A stretch of DNA of 64,000 bases from Thalassobius sp049116315 (GCA_049116315.1 JAGDZD010000004.1:434001-498000); one strand, 5' to 3'. Counted from the first letter of the stretch, positions 24,928 through 34,640 are shown. The notes: a model not told the origin generated them from the letters alone. A program made the numbers and translations.

Positions 24928-25274
24928 GGGCAAAACCTTTGAGAAATGACGAACGCCCAAGGCCATACCCGGTGGCCAAACGCGATGGATTCCAGACGCC
25001 CGAAGATCGAAATTTGAAATAAGCTTAATCGATAAAACTCAAATGCTTACAGTGCAAACCTGATCTCGATATATGGTAGGGCTGGGGGGCAATGAGCCAA
25101 AGCGCAGGATCTTCCCGCTACGTCAGGTCTCATACACTGGCTTCGCTCTTGAAACTGTGTAAAAATCGGTTTTGAACTTGGGTTTCCATTGGAATTTACC
25201 ACTCGGCCACGCTCTTGAAATACGCAGCCCAACCGCTTTTGTAATCGAATACTTCACCTTTACTGGATTCATTT
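24928..25274. other. 347-bp gap upstream of MaoC-Pta gene
   Basis: No gene, tRNA or clear palindrome was found. The sequence is more AT-rich than its neighbours from about 25008 on. It probably holds the promoter of the pta-ackA unit, but I cannot place it. Confidence 0.4.
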
Positions 25275-26666
25275 ATGTTGATTGAAAACAAAACCTTCGA
25301 CGAACTTTCTAAAGGCGGTACCGCCTCGATCCGTCGTTTGGTGACCCAAGACGATCTTTTGGTGTTTGCCAATGTATCTGGCAATCATAACCCCTTGCAT
25401 CTGTTTGATCACGACGGAGATGGCGATGGTCAAAACGAAGCCATCGCCCCGGGCTTGTTTCTGGGGGCCCTAATTTCGGCTGTGTTGGGCAACATTCTGC
25501 CCGGCGCTGGGTCGCTCTATCGCGATCAATCCTTGAAATTCCATGATCAAGCAGTGGCGGGAGACGAACTATTGGCCCGCGTCACGGTCCGCACATTAGA
25601 TCCAGCCACCCGTTCGGCCACCCTCGACACCGAAGTGCGACGACTGGCAGACGATCACCTATTGGTTTCGGGTCATGCTTTGATCCAAGCCCCTGAACAC
25701 AAACTAAAATATAGCAGCCACGACTTGCCGGGCTTGATTGTGCAGCGTCACCGCCATTTTGAAAAACTGTTGGCGCGGGCCGAGGCTCTGCCAGCCCTGC
25801 GCACCGCTGTGATCTGCCCAGAAGAACCAAACGCGCTTGGTGGCGCCTTGTTGGCCCGCGATCACACGCTGATCGATCCCGTGCTGATCGGCGATGAAGC
25901 CAAGATAAATGCTACCGCAGAAACGCTTGGTAAGTCATTGTCTGGGCTCGAAATCATCCACGAACCCAATCACAAAGCGGCGGCAAAACTGGGGGTTTCC
26001 TTGGTGCATGAGGGGCGCACTCAGGCGCTGATGAAGGGGCATCTGCACACGGATCAGTTGCTGCGACCTGCATTGGATCGCCAAACAGGTCTGCGCACGG
26101 GGCGCCGTTTCACCCATGTGTTTGTGATGGATGTCCCGGGATTGGCCCATCCATTGTTGGTGACAGATGCGGCGATCAACATCGATCCTGACCTGAAAAC
26201 CAAGGTTGATATCTGCCAGAACGCCATCGATTTGGCGCAATCTCTGGGCATTCAGGAACCCAAAGTTGGGGTGCTGTCGGCGGTGGAAACGGTTAATCCT
26301 GATTTGCCCTCGTCGGTGGATGCGGCGTTGTTGTCAAAAATGGCGGAACGCGGCCAAATCACCGGCGGCTTGGTAGACGGCCCCTTGGCGATGGACAATG
26401 CGGTGGATATTGCCGCAGCACGCACCAAGGGCATCACCTCACCGGTCGCTGGGCGCGCCGAGGTCTTGGTTGTGCCCAATCTGGACGCGGGCAATATGCT
26501 GGCCAAACAGCTGACGTATATCAGCCATGCCGAAGGCGCCGGTCTGGTCTTGGGCGCGCGGGTGCCGATCATTCTGAACAGCCGCGCGGATGACGATATG
26601 GCCCGGTTGGCCTCTTGCGCGGTGGCAGCGCTGCACGACAACCGGCTGAAAGACCAGCAGCAATGA
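25275..26666 (+). CDS. Bifunctional MaoC-like hydratase / phosphate acetyltransferase
   Basis: A 463-residue fusion. Residues 1-150 form a MaoC hotdog domain (FANVSGNHNPLHLFDHDGDG and PGLFLGALISAVLGN, with the catalytic Asp/His pair). Residues 160-463 form a short phosphate acyltransferase domain (VLIGDEAKINATAE, then VLVVPNLDAGNMLAKQL). The second half swaps acetyl between CoA and phosphate; the first may hydrate short enoyl-CoAs. Its stop overlaps the ackA start (ATGA), so the two are translationally coupled and together interconvert acetyl-CoA and acetate. Confidence 0.92.
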   Translation: MLIENKTFDELSKGGTASIRRLVTQDDLLVFANVSGNHNPLHLFDHDGDGDGQNEAIAPGLFLGALISAVLGNILPGAGSLYRDQSLKFHDQAVAGDELLARVTVRTLDPATRSATLDTEVRRLADDHLLVSGHALIQAPEHKLKYSSHDLPGLIVQRHRHFEKLLARAEALPALRTAVICPEEPNALGGALLARDHTLIDPVLIGDEAKINATAETLGKSLSGLEIIHEPNHKAAAKLGVSLVHEGRTQALMKGHLHTDQLLRPALDRQTGLRTGRRFTHVFVMDVPGLAHPLLVTDAAINIDPDLKTKVDICQNAIDLAQSLGIQEPKVGVLSAVETVNPDLPSSVDAALLSKMAERGQITGGLVDGPLAMDNAVDIAAARTKGITSPVAGRAEVLVVPNLDAGNMLAKQLTYISHAEGAGLVLGARVPIILNSRADDDMARLASCAVAALHDNRLKDQQQ

Positions 26667-27865
26667 CCCATATCCTAACGCTCAATGCCGGATCCTCGTC
26701 GCTCAAACTTGCGGTGTTTGACGCCGTTGACGATGCCATTGATCAGGATCCGGTTTTGATCCTGCGGGGACAGGTTGATCGCATTGGTGGTGCGGCAACG
26801 CTTAGCTTGTTCACTGCAGACGGCACACCCGTGCAGGCAGAGACCCCGGTTGCGGGTCCCCAGCCCATTGGCCACCAGCAGGCGCTTCAAGACGCGCTCA
26901 GCGCCATTCAACGCCACCTGCCGCAGGCAGAAATCACCCAAGTGGGCCATCGGATCGTGCACGGTGGGTTGCGCGCGGACACAGCCTTAACCCTGACGTC
27001 AGAGGTTTTGGAAGACCTCGCCACTTTGGCGCCCTTTGCGCCGCTGCATCAGCCACATAATCTGGCTGGGGTGCGCGCGGCGATGAGCGCCTTTCCCAAC
27101 GCCACACAAACTGGATGTTTTGACACAGCTTTCCACCGCAACCATCCGTTTGTGAACGATACTTTTGCAATTCCGCGCAGATACTACGAAAAAGGTGTGC
27201 GGCGGTATGGCTTTCACGGATTGAGTTACAACTACATCGAAAGCAGGCTAAAATCCTACTTTCCAGATCTGCACAGCGGGCGCGTTGTGGTGGCCCATTT
27301 GGGCAATGGCGCCTCAATGTGCGCCCTCAAAGCCGGGACTTCGGTTGCCTCGACTATGGGATTTTCGGCGCTGGATGGGTTGCCCATGGGCACCCGCTCT
27401 GGACAGGTGGATCCCGGCGTCCTGCTGTATCTGATGGACCAAGAAGGTCTGAACGCAGCGCAAATCACCCAGATGCTGTACAAGGACTCGGGGCTGCTTG
27501 GGCTGTCTGGGATCTCCAACGACATGCGCACACTGCAAGCCAGCGAAGCGCCAGAGGCCAAAGAAGCCATCGACTATTTCACCTTTCGCGCCCGCCGAGA
27601 ACTTGGGGCGATGGCGGCCACGCTTGAAGGGCTGGATGCGGTGGTCTTCTGTGGCGGGATCGGCGAAAACTCTGCGTTGATCCGACAGAAAATTTGTCAG
27701 GGAATGGAGTGGATTGGGCTGGCACTGGTCCCGGCGGCCAATGCCAGCAATGACACCACCATCAGCACGCAAAACTCTGTGGTCAAAGCCTTGGTGATCC
27801 CAACCAACGAAGAGCTGGTGATCGCGCGCGCTTGTGCCCGTGCCCATTCGTCTTGCGCCACCTGA
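26663..27865 (+). CDS. ackA: Acetate kinase
   Basis: The ATG at 26663 overlaps the upstream stop and gives 400 residues. MTHILTLNAGSSSLKLAVFD is the N-terminal phosphate motif, VAHLGNGASMCALKAG and FCGGIGENSALIR the ASKHA signatures, and TGCFDTAFHRNHP holds the substrate-site residues. It converts acetyl phosphate + ADP to acetate + ATP, or the reverse. With Pta it is the high-capacity, low-affinity acetate route, opposite to the acs unit about 5 kb away. Confidence 0.96.
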   Translation: MTHILTLNAGSSSLKLAVFDAVDDAIDQDPVLILRGQVDRIGGAATLSLFTADGTPVQAETPVAGPQPIGHQQALQDALSAIQRHLPQAEITQVGHRIVHGGLRADTALTLTSEVLEDLATLAPFAPLHQPHNLAGVRAAMSAFPNATQTGCFDTAFHRNHPFVNDTFAIPRRYYEKGVRRYGFHGLSYNYIESRLKSYFPDLHSGRVVVAHLGNGASMCALKAGTSVASTMGFSALDGLPMGTRSGQVDPGVLLYLMDQEGLNAAQITQMLYKDSGLLGLSGISNDMRTLQASEAPEAKEAIDYFTFRARRELGAMAATLEGLDAVVFCGGIGENSALIRQKICQGMEWIGLALVPAANASNDTTISTQNSVVKALVIPTNEELVIARACARAHSSCAT

Positions 27866-27964
27866 CCCCGTTTCGATTGAAACCTTCGGCGCAAAACACC
27901 CATGATGGCAGATGCGCGGCGCTCAGCCACCCGTCCACGGCAGGGACGACTGCCACAACTGGCA

Positions 27965-27998
27965 GCCAGCCATAAATCTTAGATCGATTTAGGCTGGC
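27965..27998. terminator. Stem-loop between ackA and ada
   Basis: GCCAGCC (27965-27971), then one unpaired A, then TAAATC, pair with GATTTA and GGCTGGC (27986-27998) around a 7-base loop. The 13-bp stem has one bulge. It lies 100 bp past ackA with no U-tract, so it may be a weak terminator or a protein site near the ada promoter. Confidence 0.4.
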
Positions 27999-28067
27999 CA
28001 GAAGAAAATGAAATAAACGCCCGCGTTTCGACTGATCAGCAGGATCAGCCGTGCTAGGTATTGGACC

Positions 28068-29135
28068 ATGTTATTTGATCTACCAAACCACGACACGCTC
28101 TACCAAGCGTTGCTTGACAGGGATGCCCGCTATGAAGGGCAGGCCTATGTCTGTGTTGCGACCACGGGTGTGTTTTGTCGTCTGACCTGCCCCGCCCGTA
28201 AACCCAAATCCGAAAACTGTCGGTTCCGCGCGACGGTTGGCGACTGTATCGAAGCCGGATTTCGTGCCTGCAAACGTTGTCACCCGCTGGAGCCTGCGGC
28301 CAGCGCCGATCCGATGATTGCCAAGCTGCTGAATGCGCTTGATGCCAACCCCGGACGGCGATGGTACGAAAGTGATGTCACCCGCATGGGGTTTGACGCC
28401 TCGACGGTGCGGCGCAGCTTCAAGCGCCATTTTGGCATGACTTTTCTGGAAATGGCCCGCCAACGCCGGCTGCGCGACAGTTTTGAATCGCTGGCAGATG
28501 GCGCCAAGGTGATTGCGGCGCAACAAGACGCCGCCTTTGACTCGCCCAGTGCCTTTCGCGCCGCATTTGCCAAAATGCTGGGCTGTGCCCCCAGCTCTTT
28601 GGGCACCACCGGACTTTTGCTGGCGGATTGGATCACCACCCCCTTGGGGGACATGATCGCCGTCAGCAGCGCCCAGCACCTGCATCTGTTGGAGTTTGTC
28701 GGGCGCAAGGCGCTTCCGGCGGAGTTGGCCAGACTGCTGAGCAGTGTCAAAGGGGATCTGGGGATCGGCCGCTATGCCCCGACCGACCAGATTCGCGCAG
28801 AATTGGCGCTGTATTTTGAGGGCCGGCTGCCCCGATTTAAAACCCCTTTGTCCCAACCGGGCAGCGCCTTTTCGCAACAGGTCTGGGCCGAGTTGCAACG
28901 CATTCCTGCCGGTCACACCTATAGCTATGCTGAAATAGCTGCAAAAATTGGCCGCCCCACCGCCACGCGTGCCGTGGCGCGCGCCAATGGGGCCAATCAA
29001 ATTGCGCTTGCGGTGCCCTGTCACCGCGTGATGGGCGCGGATGGCGCATTGACGGGCTATGGTGGGGGCTTGTGGCGCAAACAGCGTCTGATCGAAATTG
29101 AACATCAATACAAACACGCAACAATGGACAGCTAA
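28068..29135 (+). CDS. ada: Ada: methylphosphotriester/O6-methylguanine methyltransferase and AraC-type regulator
   Basis: A 355-residue three-part protein. The N-terminal zinc domain has the four cysteines (CRLTCPARKP and FRACKRCHP); the first of these accepts methyl groups from phosphotriesters. The middle AraC helix-turn-helix spans about 85-180. The C-terminal methyltransferase domain carries the active cysteine in ALAVPCHRVMGADG (about residue 321), with the downstream GYGGGLWRKQRLIEIE. It repairs alkylated DNA and, once methylated, activates alkylation-response genes. A gene for an ICL/PEP-mutase family protein starts 2 bp after it. Confidence 0.95.
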   Translation: MLFDLPNHDTLYQALLDRDARYEGQAYVCVATTGVFCRLTCPARKPKSENCRFRATVGDCIEAGFRACKRCHPLEPAASADPMIAKLLNALDANPGRRWYESDVTRMGFDASTVRRSFKRHFGMTFLEMARQRRLRDSFESLADGAKVIAAQQDAAFDSPSAFRAAFAKMLGCAPSSLGTTGLLLADWITTPLGDMIAVSSAQHLHLLEFVGRKALPAELARLLSSVKGDLGIGRYAPTDQIRAELALYFEGRLPRFKTPLSQPGSAFSQQVWAELQRIPAGHTYSYAEIAAKIGRPTATRAVARANGANQIALAVPCHRVMGADGALTGYGGGLWRKQRLIEIEHQYKHATMDS

Positions 29136-29137
29136 CA

Positions 29138-29896
29138 ATGGATCAAAAAACCAAGGCCCTTGCGTTCAAAACGCTTCACACCCCTGGCACTCCGGTGGTC
29201 CTGTATAACATCTGGGATGCGGGCAGCGCCAAAACTCTGGAAAAGGCCGGGGCCAAAGCCCTAGCAACCGGCAGCATGTCAGTGGCCGCAGCACAAGGCT
29301 ATGCCGACGGCGAGAAAATCCCAATGCAAATGCTGTTGCAGATCGTGTCGCGGATCACACAAACGACCGATCTGCCCGTCAGCGTCGATTTCGAAGGCGG
29401 GTATGCGGTTGAACCGGACCATCTGGCCAAAAACATCACTCAGCTGATTGAAACTGGTGCGGTGGGTTTGAATTTTGAGGATCAGATTGTTGGTCAAGAG
29501 GGCTTGCACAGCTTGGCCGTCCAAGCAGAACGGATCCGCGCCATTCGCCATACCGCCACCAAAGCGGATGTGCCCTTGGTGATCAACGCGCGCACCGATT
29601 TATTCCTGAAAGCAGGGCCAGAGGGGGATCACGCCGCGCTGATCACGCAGGCCAGCGAACGGGCCATCGCCTATCAAGAAGCGGGCGCTGACAGCTTCTT
29701 TGTGCCCGGTCTTTGGGACCTCGCGTTGATCCAGAAAATCTGCGAAGCCTCGCCGGTGCCGGTGAACGTGATGATGCGCGGGCGTTTGACCTCTTTGAAC
29801 GAGGCCGCCAATTGCGGTGCCGGGCGTGCCAGTTATGGGCCGGGTCCCTATTTTGACGCCATGCAGGATCTGACGGACCGCTTCAACGCCCTGTGA
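29138..29896 (+). CDS. Isocitrate lyase/PEP mutase superfamily protein
   Basis: A 252-residue TIM-barrel protein opening LYNIWDAGSAKTLEKAGA, with the metal site DFEGGYA and the loop VGLNFEDQI. It lacks the KKCGH signature of isocitrate lyase and resembles the phosphonopyruvate hydrolase/oxaloacetate-type branch (PF13714). It probably acts on a small 2-oxo acid C-C or C-P bond, but no specific reaction can be assigned. It begins 2 bp after ada and may be co-transcribed with it. A strong bidirectional terminator follows. Confidence 0.85.
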   Translation: MDQKTKALAFKTLHTPGTPVVLYNIWDAGSAKTLEKAGAKALATGSMSVAAAQGYADGEKIPMQMLLQIVSRITQTTDLPVSVDFEGGYAVEPDHLAKNITQLIETGAVGLNFEDQIVGQEGLHSLAVQAERIRAIRHTATKADVPLVINARTDLFLKAGPEGDHAALITQASERAIAYQEAGADSFFVPGLWDLALIQKICEASPVPVNVMMRGRLTSLNEAANCGAGRASYGPGPYFDAMQDLTDRFNAL

Positions 29897-29933
29897 CCGG
29901 ATCGGCAGGCGCAAAAGCGGATCTTCAAACAGC

Positions 29934-29963
29934 AAATACCCGCCAGTTGCCCGGCGGGTATTT
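29934..29963. terminator. Bidirectional terminator between ICL-family gene and xylA
   Basis: AAATACCCGCC (29934-29944) and GGCGGGTATTT (29953-29963) form an 11-bp stem with an 8-base loop. The T-run on the plus side (29961-29965) and the A-run on the minus side let it end both converging transcripts. Confidence 0.85.
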
Positions 29964-29999
29964 TTCGGGACAAGCCCAATTTCGATCTTAGCAACGGTT

Positions 30000-31307
30000 T
30001 CAGACGAAACGGTTGACGTAGTTTTCCAAAATTTCCTGACGGCCTGATTTTGGCTCTGGGTTGATGCCTTCGGACAGAACACGGTCCGAGATGCTGGCCA
30101 GATCGCTGTTCAACATCGCCTTGGCTTCGGCGCTTTCCCATCCGGCGTAGCGTGATTTAAGCGCGTCTTCCAGACCACCATCTTCGATCATCGCCGCCGC
30201 GGCTTTCAAGCCACGGGCACAGATGTCCATGCCGCCTACGTGGCTGGCAACCAGATCTTCTGCATCGATCGACTGACGGCGCACTTTGGCGTCAAAGTTG
30301 GTGCCGCCCTGCGTCAGACCACCGGCCTTAAGGATGTGGTAATAGGCCAGTGCCACTTCGGGCACATTGTTGGGGAATTGATCGGTGTCCCAGCCCGACT
30401 GATAGTCGTTGCGGTTCATGTCGATCGACCCCAACATGCCATCCGCTGCGGCAACGGCAATCTCATGCTCAAAGGAATGGCCGGCCAGAATGGCGTGCCC
30501 TTGCTCGAGGTTCAGTTTGACTTCGTTTTCCAAGCCGTATTTGCGCAAGAAGCCAATACACGTGGCCGAGTCAAAGTCATATTGGTGCTTGGACGGTTCT
30601 TGTGGCTTGGGCTCGACAAGGATCTGACCTTTGAAACCAATCTTATGCTTATAGTCCACAACCATGTTCAAGAAGCGGCCCATGTTGTCGAGCTCGGTAT
30701 TGAGATCGGTGTTCAACAGGGTTTCGTACCCTTCGCGACCGCCCCACAGCACGTAGTTGGAACCGCCCAGCTTGTGGGTTGCGTCCATACAGCTTTTGAC
30801 CGTTGCCGCAGCAAAGGCAAAGACATCGGGATCCGGGTTGGTTGAGGCGCCCGACATCCAGCGGCGCTCTGAGAACATGTTGGCAGTGCCCCACAGCAGT
30901 TTGGTGTTGCTGCTTTCCATCTTCTCACCAAGGTAATCGGTGATTTCGTTCAAGGTCGACAAGTTGTCGGCAAAGTTGCCCTGATCAGGACGCAGATCCA
31001 GATCGTGCCAGCAATAAAACGGAGCATCCAGAATATCGAACATCTCAAACGCAGCGTCAGCTTTCAGCTTGGCGCGGCCCATGTCGTCCTGTGGATACCA
31101 AGGGCGTTCAAAGGTGCGCCCACCAAACGGGTCGCCCCCTTCCCAAGCAAAGCTGTGCCACCAAGCCACTGCAAAACGCAGGTGCTCTTTCATGGTTTTC
31201 CCCATGACAACTTCTTCGGGATTGTAGTGACGGAACGCCATTGGGTTGGCGCTGTCGGCGCCTTCATAGACGACCTTATCGATGCCCTCGAAAAATCCAG
31301 TGCTCAT
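30000..31307 (-). CDS. xylA: Xylose isomerase
   Basis: A 435-residue class II xylose isomerase converting D-xylose to D-xylulose. Key motifs: FYCWHDLDLRP with the base histidine, ILVEPKPQEPSKHQ with metal ligands, and LEQGHAILAGHSFEHE. It is the last gene of the xylFHG-xylA operon, 49 bp after the ATPase gene, and ends at the terminator shared with the ICL-family gene. The regulator is probably the ROK protein at 34741. Confidence 0.97.
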   Translation of the reverse strand: MSTGFFEGIDKVVYEGADSANPMAFRHYNPEEVVMGKTMKEHLRFAVAWWHSFAWEGGDPFGGRTFERPWYPQDDMGRAKLKADAAFEMFDILDAPFYCWHDLDLRPDQGNFADNLSTLNEITDYLGEKMESSNTKLLWGTANMFSERRWMSGASTNPDPDVFAFAAATVKSCMDATHKLGGSNYVLWGGREGYETLLNTDLNTELDNMGRFLNMVVDYKHKIGFKGQILVEPKPQEPSKHQYDFDSATCIGFLRKYGLENEVKLNLEQGHAILAGHSFEHEIAVAAADGMLGSIDMNRNDYQSGWDTDQFPNNVPEVALAYYHILKAGGLTQGGTNFDAKVRRQSIDAEDLVASHVGGMDICARGLKAAAAMIEDGGLEDALKSRYAGWESAEAKAMLNSDLASISDRVLSEGINPEPKSGRQEILENYVNRFV

Positions 31308-31356
31308 TTCATATAACCTTGTGTTTGAAATGGAGGGGCCAGCGCCCCTCCGGAAC

Positions 31357-32115
31357 TTAGGCGGCTTCTTCGCCCGGTTTCTTGCCCAGAATGATCATCG
31401 ACAACAGATCGTCATCCGTCACATCCGGAATATTCACGGTGCCCACTTCTTTGCCATTTTTCATGACGCAGGCGCGGTCACACAGATCCATCACGGCGTG
31501 CACGTCGTGGTCGATCAAGAAGATGCCAATGCCTTCGGCTTTCAGCTGTTTGATCAGCTCGGCAACCATTTGGGTTTCCTGAGGACCAAGCGCAGCTGTT
31601 GGCTCGTCCATGATCAGGATCTTGGCCTTGAAGTAGACCGCACGCGCAATCGCAACGGACTGACGCTGACCACCGGACAACGCAGACACAGGCGACGAGA
31701 ACTTTTTAAAGTTCGGGTTCAACCGCGCCATGATTTTGCGGGTTTCCGCTTCCATTGCGTCGTCGTCCAACGTGCCCGCTCCGGTGACCAATTCACGGCC
31801 CAAGAACAGGTTACTGGCGGCGTCAAGGTTGTCTGACAGCGCAAGCTTTTGATAGATGGTCTCGATCGCATAGTCGCGCGCATCACGAGGGTTGTTGATC
31901 TCGGCTTTTTCACCGTTGATGTAGATCTCACCGCCGTCGGCCTTATAGGCCCCAGACAACATCTTGATCAGCGTGGTCTTACCGGCGCCGTTGTGGCCCA
32001 GCAGGCCAACAACTTCACCCGGCTGCAAGTCGATCGAAACGTGATCCACAGCGCGAATACCACCGAACGAGATGTGCATGTCTTTCATCTCGACGAGAGG
32101 GGGTTTCTTTTCCAT
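31357..32115 (-). CDS. xylG: Xylose ABC transporter ATP-binding protein (single-domain)
   Basis: A 252-residue ABC ATPase with Walker A GHNGAGKTT, signature LSGGQRQSVA, Walker B ILIMDEPTAALG and H-loop IFLIDHDVHAV. Unlike E. coli XylG or RbsA, which hold two ATPase domains (about 510 residues), it has one, so it must work as a homodimer, as in FrcA-type systems. It lies 14 bp after the permease gene and energises uptake through XylH. Confidence 0.93.
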   Translation of the reverse strand: MEKKPPLVEMKDMHISFGGIRAVDHVSIDLQPGEVVGLLGHNGAGKTTLIKMLSGAYKADGGEIYINGEKAEINNPRDARDYAIETIYQKLALSDNLDAASNLFLGRELVTGAGTLDDDAMEAETRKIMARLNPNFKKFSSPVSALSGGQRQSVAIARAVYFKAKILIMDEPTAALGPQETQMVAELIKQLKAEGIGIFLIDHDVHAVMDLCDRACVMKNGKEVGTVNIPDVTDDDLLSMIILGKKPGEEAA

Positions 32116-32129
32116 AGCTCAATCCTCCC

Positions 32130-33395
32130 TTACGCGCCGGTCTTACGGCGATAAATGATGTCCACCCAGACGGCAAAGACCAGAACGATCCCAACCACGA
32201 TAGACTGCAGCGGCGCATCCACACCAACCGAGGCCATGCCCGATTGCAGCGATTGCATGATCAACGCACCGATCACCGCGCCATAGATGGTCCCAAAGCC
32301 ACCCGCCAAAGCGGTGCCACCGATTACGGCCGCCGCGATCACGCGCAGTTCATCCAAGGTGCCAAGACCCACATCCACAGAGCCCAAACGCGCAGAGGCG
32401 ATCACAGCTGAGATCCCGGTCAAGGCGCCCATCAGCGCAAAGACTTTGACAGTCAGCAAGCGGGTGTTGATGCCCGAAAGCTCTGCCGCTTCGGGGTTGC
32501 CCCCAGTGGCGTAGATATAGCGACCAAACCGGGTGCGCGTTGACACGATGGTCATGCCAACAGTCACGATCAGCAAGATCACAACAGGAATGGCAACACC
32601 GTGATAGAGCGTCAGACCTTCGGTCATTTCAACACCGCGCGCTTCGGCGATGCGAGGCAGTGCGCCTTTGGCGATCTTGTAAGAGTTCATGATCCACACA
32701 AAGCACAGCACCAAACCGGCGGCCAAGGCGATCAAGATACCTTCGGCCCACACTGGCTTAACGGTGAACCCGTGGTTCGACTTGCGACGACGGCTGGCCA
32801 AGATCAGCAAGACAGAGGCCGCTGCGGCCACAACACCAAAGGCCCAGCTGAGCGTTTCACCCAACGTCCCGTCAGCCCCGCCACCAAGCAGCTTGAATGT
32901 CGGATCAAGCGGCGCAACAGTTTGACCTTGGGTGACCCACCACATGGCCCCACGATACACCAGCAATCCCCCAAGGGTCACGATGAACGCCGGCACGGTC
33001 AGATAACCGATGATCCAGCCTTGGAACGCGCCCAAAATGGCGCCCATGGACACTGCGGCCAGCAAGGCAACGATCCAGATTGACCAATGTCCCAAGCCCA
33101 CCATCTCTGGCAGCAACTTCACTTGGAGCGCGGCAACGGTCATGCCGATAAAGCCCAGCATCGACCCCACGGAGAGGTCGATATGGCGGGTAACAATCAC
33201 AAACACCATGCCTGTGGCCATCACGGCAACAGAGGCGGTTTGAACGGACAGGTTGAACAGGTTGCGAGGGGTCAGGAAGCGCCCCCCGGTGACCAAGTCG
33301 AAAACGATCCAAAGCACGACAAGTGCGCCGATCATTCCGAGAAGCCGGGTATCAATTCCCAACTTGGTAAAAAAGTTTCTTGCCGAGTTCTGCAT
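32130..33395 (-). CDS. xylH: Xylose ABC transporter permease
   Basis: The ATG at 33395 (MQNSARNFFTKLGIDTR) follows GGAGAGGA and gives 421 residues; an upstream in-frame start at 33425 lacks this. About ten to twelve membrane helices and the BPD_transp_2 motif YIYATGGNPEAAELSGIN identify the permease of a CUT2 sugar transporter. A long insertion (about 190-260) is typical of XylH. A stable hairpin separates it from xylF and probably keeps its expression below that of the binding protein. Confidence 0.94.
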   Translation of the reverse strand: MQNSARNFFTKLGIDTRLLGMIGALVVLWIVFDLVTGGRFLTPRNLFNLSVQTASVAVMATGMVFVIVTRHIDLSVGSMLGFIGMTVAALQVKLLPEMVGLGHWSIWIVALLAAVSMGAILGAFQGWIIGYLTVPAFIVTLGGLLVYRGAMWWVTQGQTVAPLDPTFKLLGGGADGTLGETLSWAFGVVAAAASVLLILASRRRKSNHGFTVKPVWAEGILIALAAGLVLCFVWIMNSYKIAKGALPRIAEARGVEMTEGLTLYHGVAIPVVILLIVTVGMTIVSTRTRFGRYIYATGGNPEAAELSGINTRLLTVKVFALMGALTGISAVIASARLGSVDVGLGTLDELRVIAAAVIGGTALAGGFGTIYGAVIGALIMQSLQSGMASVGVDAPLQSIVVGIVLVFAVWVDIIYRRKTGA

Positions 33396-33504
33396 TCGAA
33401 ATTCCTCTCCGAGCGCGGTATTCAACTAAGACGCGCGACGCCGCTGGTTAGCGAGGATGCTAACACAGTTCGTCTATATCGCCAGTTTTTTGGGGGGTGG
33501 GGAA

Positions 33505-33535
33505 TTGTCCCCCCGGTGCAGGACCAGGGGGACAA
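33505..33535 (-). terminator. Hairpin in the xylF-xylH gap
   Basis: TTGTCCCCC (33505-33513) pairs with GGGGGACAA (33527-33535) just 6 bp past the xylF stop. There is no U-tract, so it likely protects the xylF mRNA from 3' decay or causes partial termination. Confidence 0.6.
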
Positions 33536-33541
33536 AGTAGC

Positions 33542-34555
33542 TTAGTTACACACGGCCAGGTCAGAACCGGCGCACAGTGCGTCTTTTTCGATCCAACCTG
33601 CGTCCAGAACAACGTTCAGGTTGTCAGCAGTTACAGCAACTGGTGCCAGGAACATGGAGTTCATGGCTGTGCCCGATGGAGAGGTCCATTCTACCGCGCC
33701 GTCAACCGACGAACCCGAAGCCAAAGCAACGGCGATTTCGCCAGCGGCTTTACCCAATGCGCGGGCGTCTTTCCAAACTGAAACAGTCTGAGTGCCAGTC
33801 GCAACACGGTTCAGAGCGGCGTGGTCGCCATCCTGACCAGAAACAGGCAGACCTTCGAGGCCTTGCGCTGTCAGAGCTGCAACAACACCACCGGCGGTGC
33901 CGTCGTTGGAAGCTACAACTGCGTCAACTTCGTTGTCTTGCGCTGTCAGGATTTGCTCCATGTTGCGCTGTGCGTTCGCAGGAACCCAGCCATCAGTGTA
34001 AGCTTCGGCAACGATGGTGATGTCACCCGCGTCGATTGCGGCTTGCAGCACTTCTTGCTGACCGCCACGCAGGAAGTCGGCGTTTGGATCGGTTGGCGAC
34101 CCTTTGATCATGACGTAGTTGCCAGAAGGCTGAGCCGCCAAAACTGCACGCGCCTGCATGCGACCAACTTCGACGTTGTCGAATGTCAGGTAGAAGGCAC
34201 GGGCGTCTTCGATCAGGCGGTCATAGGCAACAACAGGGATGCCCTCGTCGGACGCTGCTTGAACAGCTGGACCAACAGATGCCGCATCCTGAGCCAAGAT
34301 GATCAGAGCGTTTGCGCCCTGTGCGATCAGGCTTTCAACGTCAGACAGCTGCTTGCTTGAAGACGACTGAGCGTCTGCAGAGATGTATTTTGCACCCGCT
34401 GCTTCCAACGCGGCCAGGATCGCTGCCTCGTCAGTTTTCCAGCGCTCTTCTTGGAAGTTGGACCAGCTAACGCCAACTGTAAGGTCAGCCGCCAATGCCA
34501 TTGTCGAAGTCGTTGCCAATGCCGCTGCAAGGCCAAGTGCTTTTGTGAATTTCAT
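33542..34555 (-). CDS. xylF: D-xylose periplasmic binding protein
   Basis: A 337-residue type I periplasmic binding protein. The signal peptide MKFTKALGLAAALATTSTMALA is cleaved before ADLTVGVSW. The two-lobe fold shows YISADAQSSSSKQLSDVES, VVAYDRLIEDARAFYLTFD and DAVVASNDGTAGGVVAAL, as in XylF and ChvE. It delivers xylose to XylH/XylG. It is the first gene of xylFHGA and divergent from xylR, with a probable operator at 34641-34663. Confidence 0.95.
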   Translation of the reverse strand: MKFTKALGLAAALATTSTMALAADLTVGVSWSNFQEERWKTDEAAILAALEAAGAKYISADAQSSSSKQLSDVESLIAQGANALIILAQDAASVGPAVQAASDEGIPVVAYDRLIEDARAFYLTFDNVEVGRMQARAVLAAQPSGNYVMIKGSPTDPNADFLRGGQQEVLQAAIDAGDITIVAEAYTDGWVPANAQRNMEQILTAQDNEVDAVVASNDGTAGGVVAALTAQGLEGLPVSGQDGDHAALNRVATGTQTVSVWKDARALGKAAGEIAVALASGSSVDGAVEWTSPSGTAMNSMFLAPVAVTADNLNVVLDAGWIEKDALCAGSDLAVCN

Positions 34556-34640
34556 GTGTCATTCCTCCCTGGATCTATGACGCTTCCCTGCGAAGGGGTT
34601 CAAGACCTCTGCGCCGGGTTGCTGAATCGGTATAGCATTA

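Noticed and set aside
28080..29138. Long open frame (352 codons) on the minus strand opposite ada
   Set aside because: It mirrors the ada codon pattern, has no recognisable domain, and ada has all family motifs.
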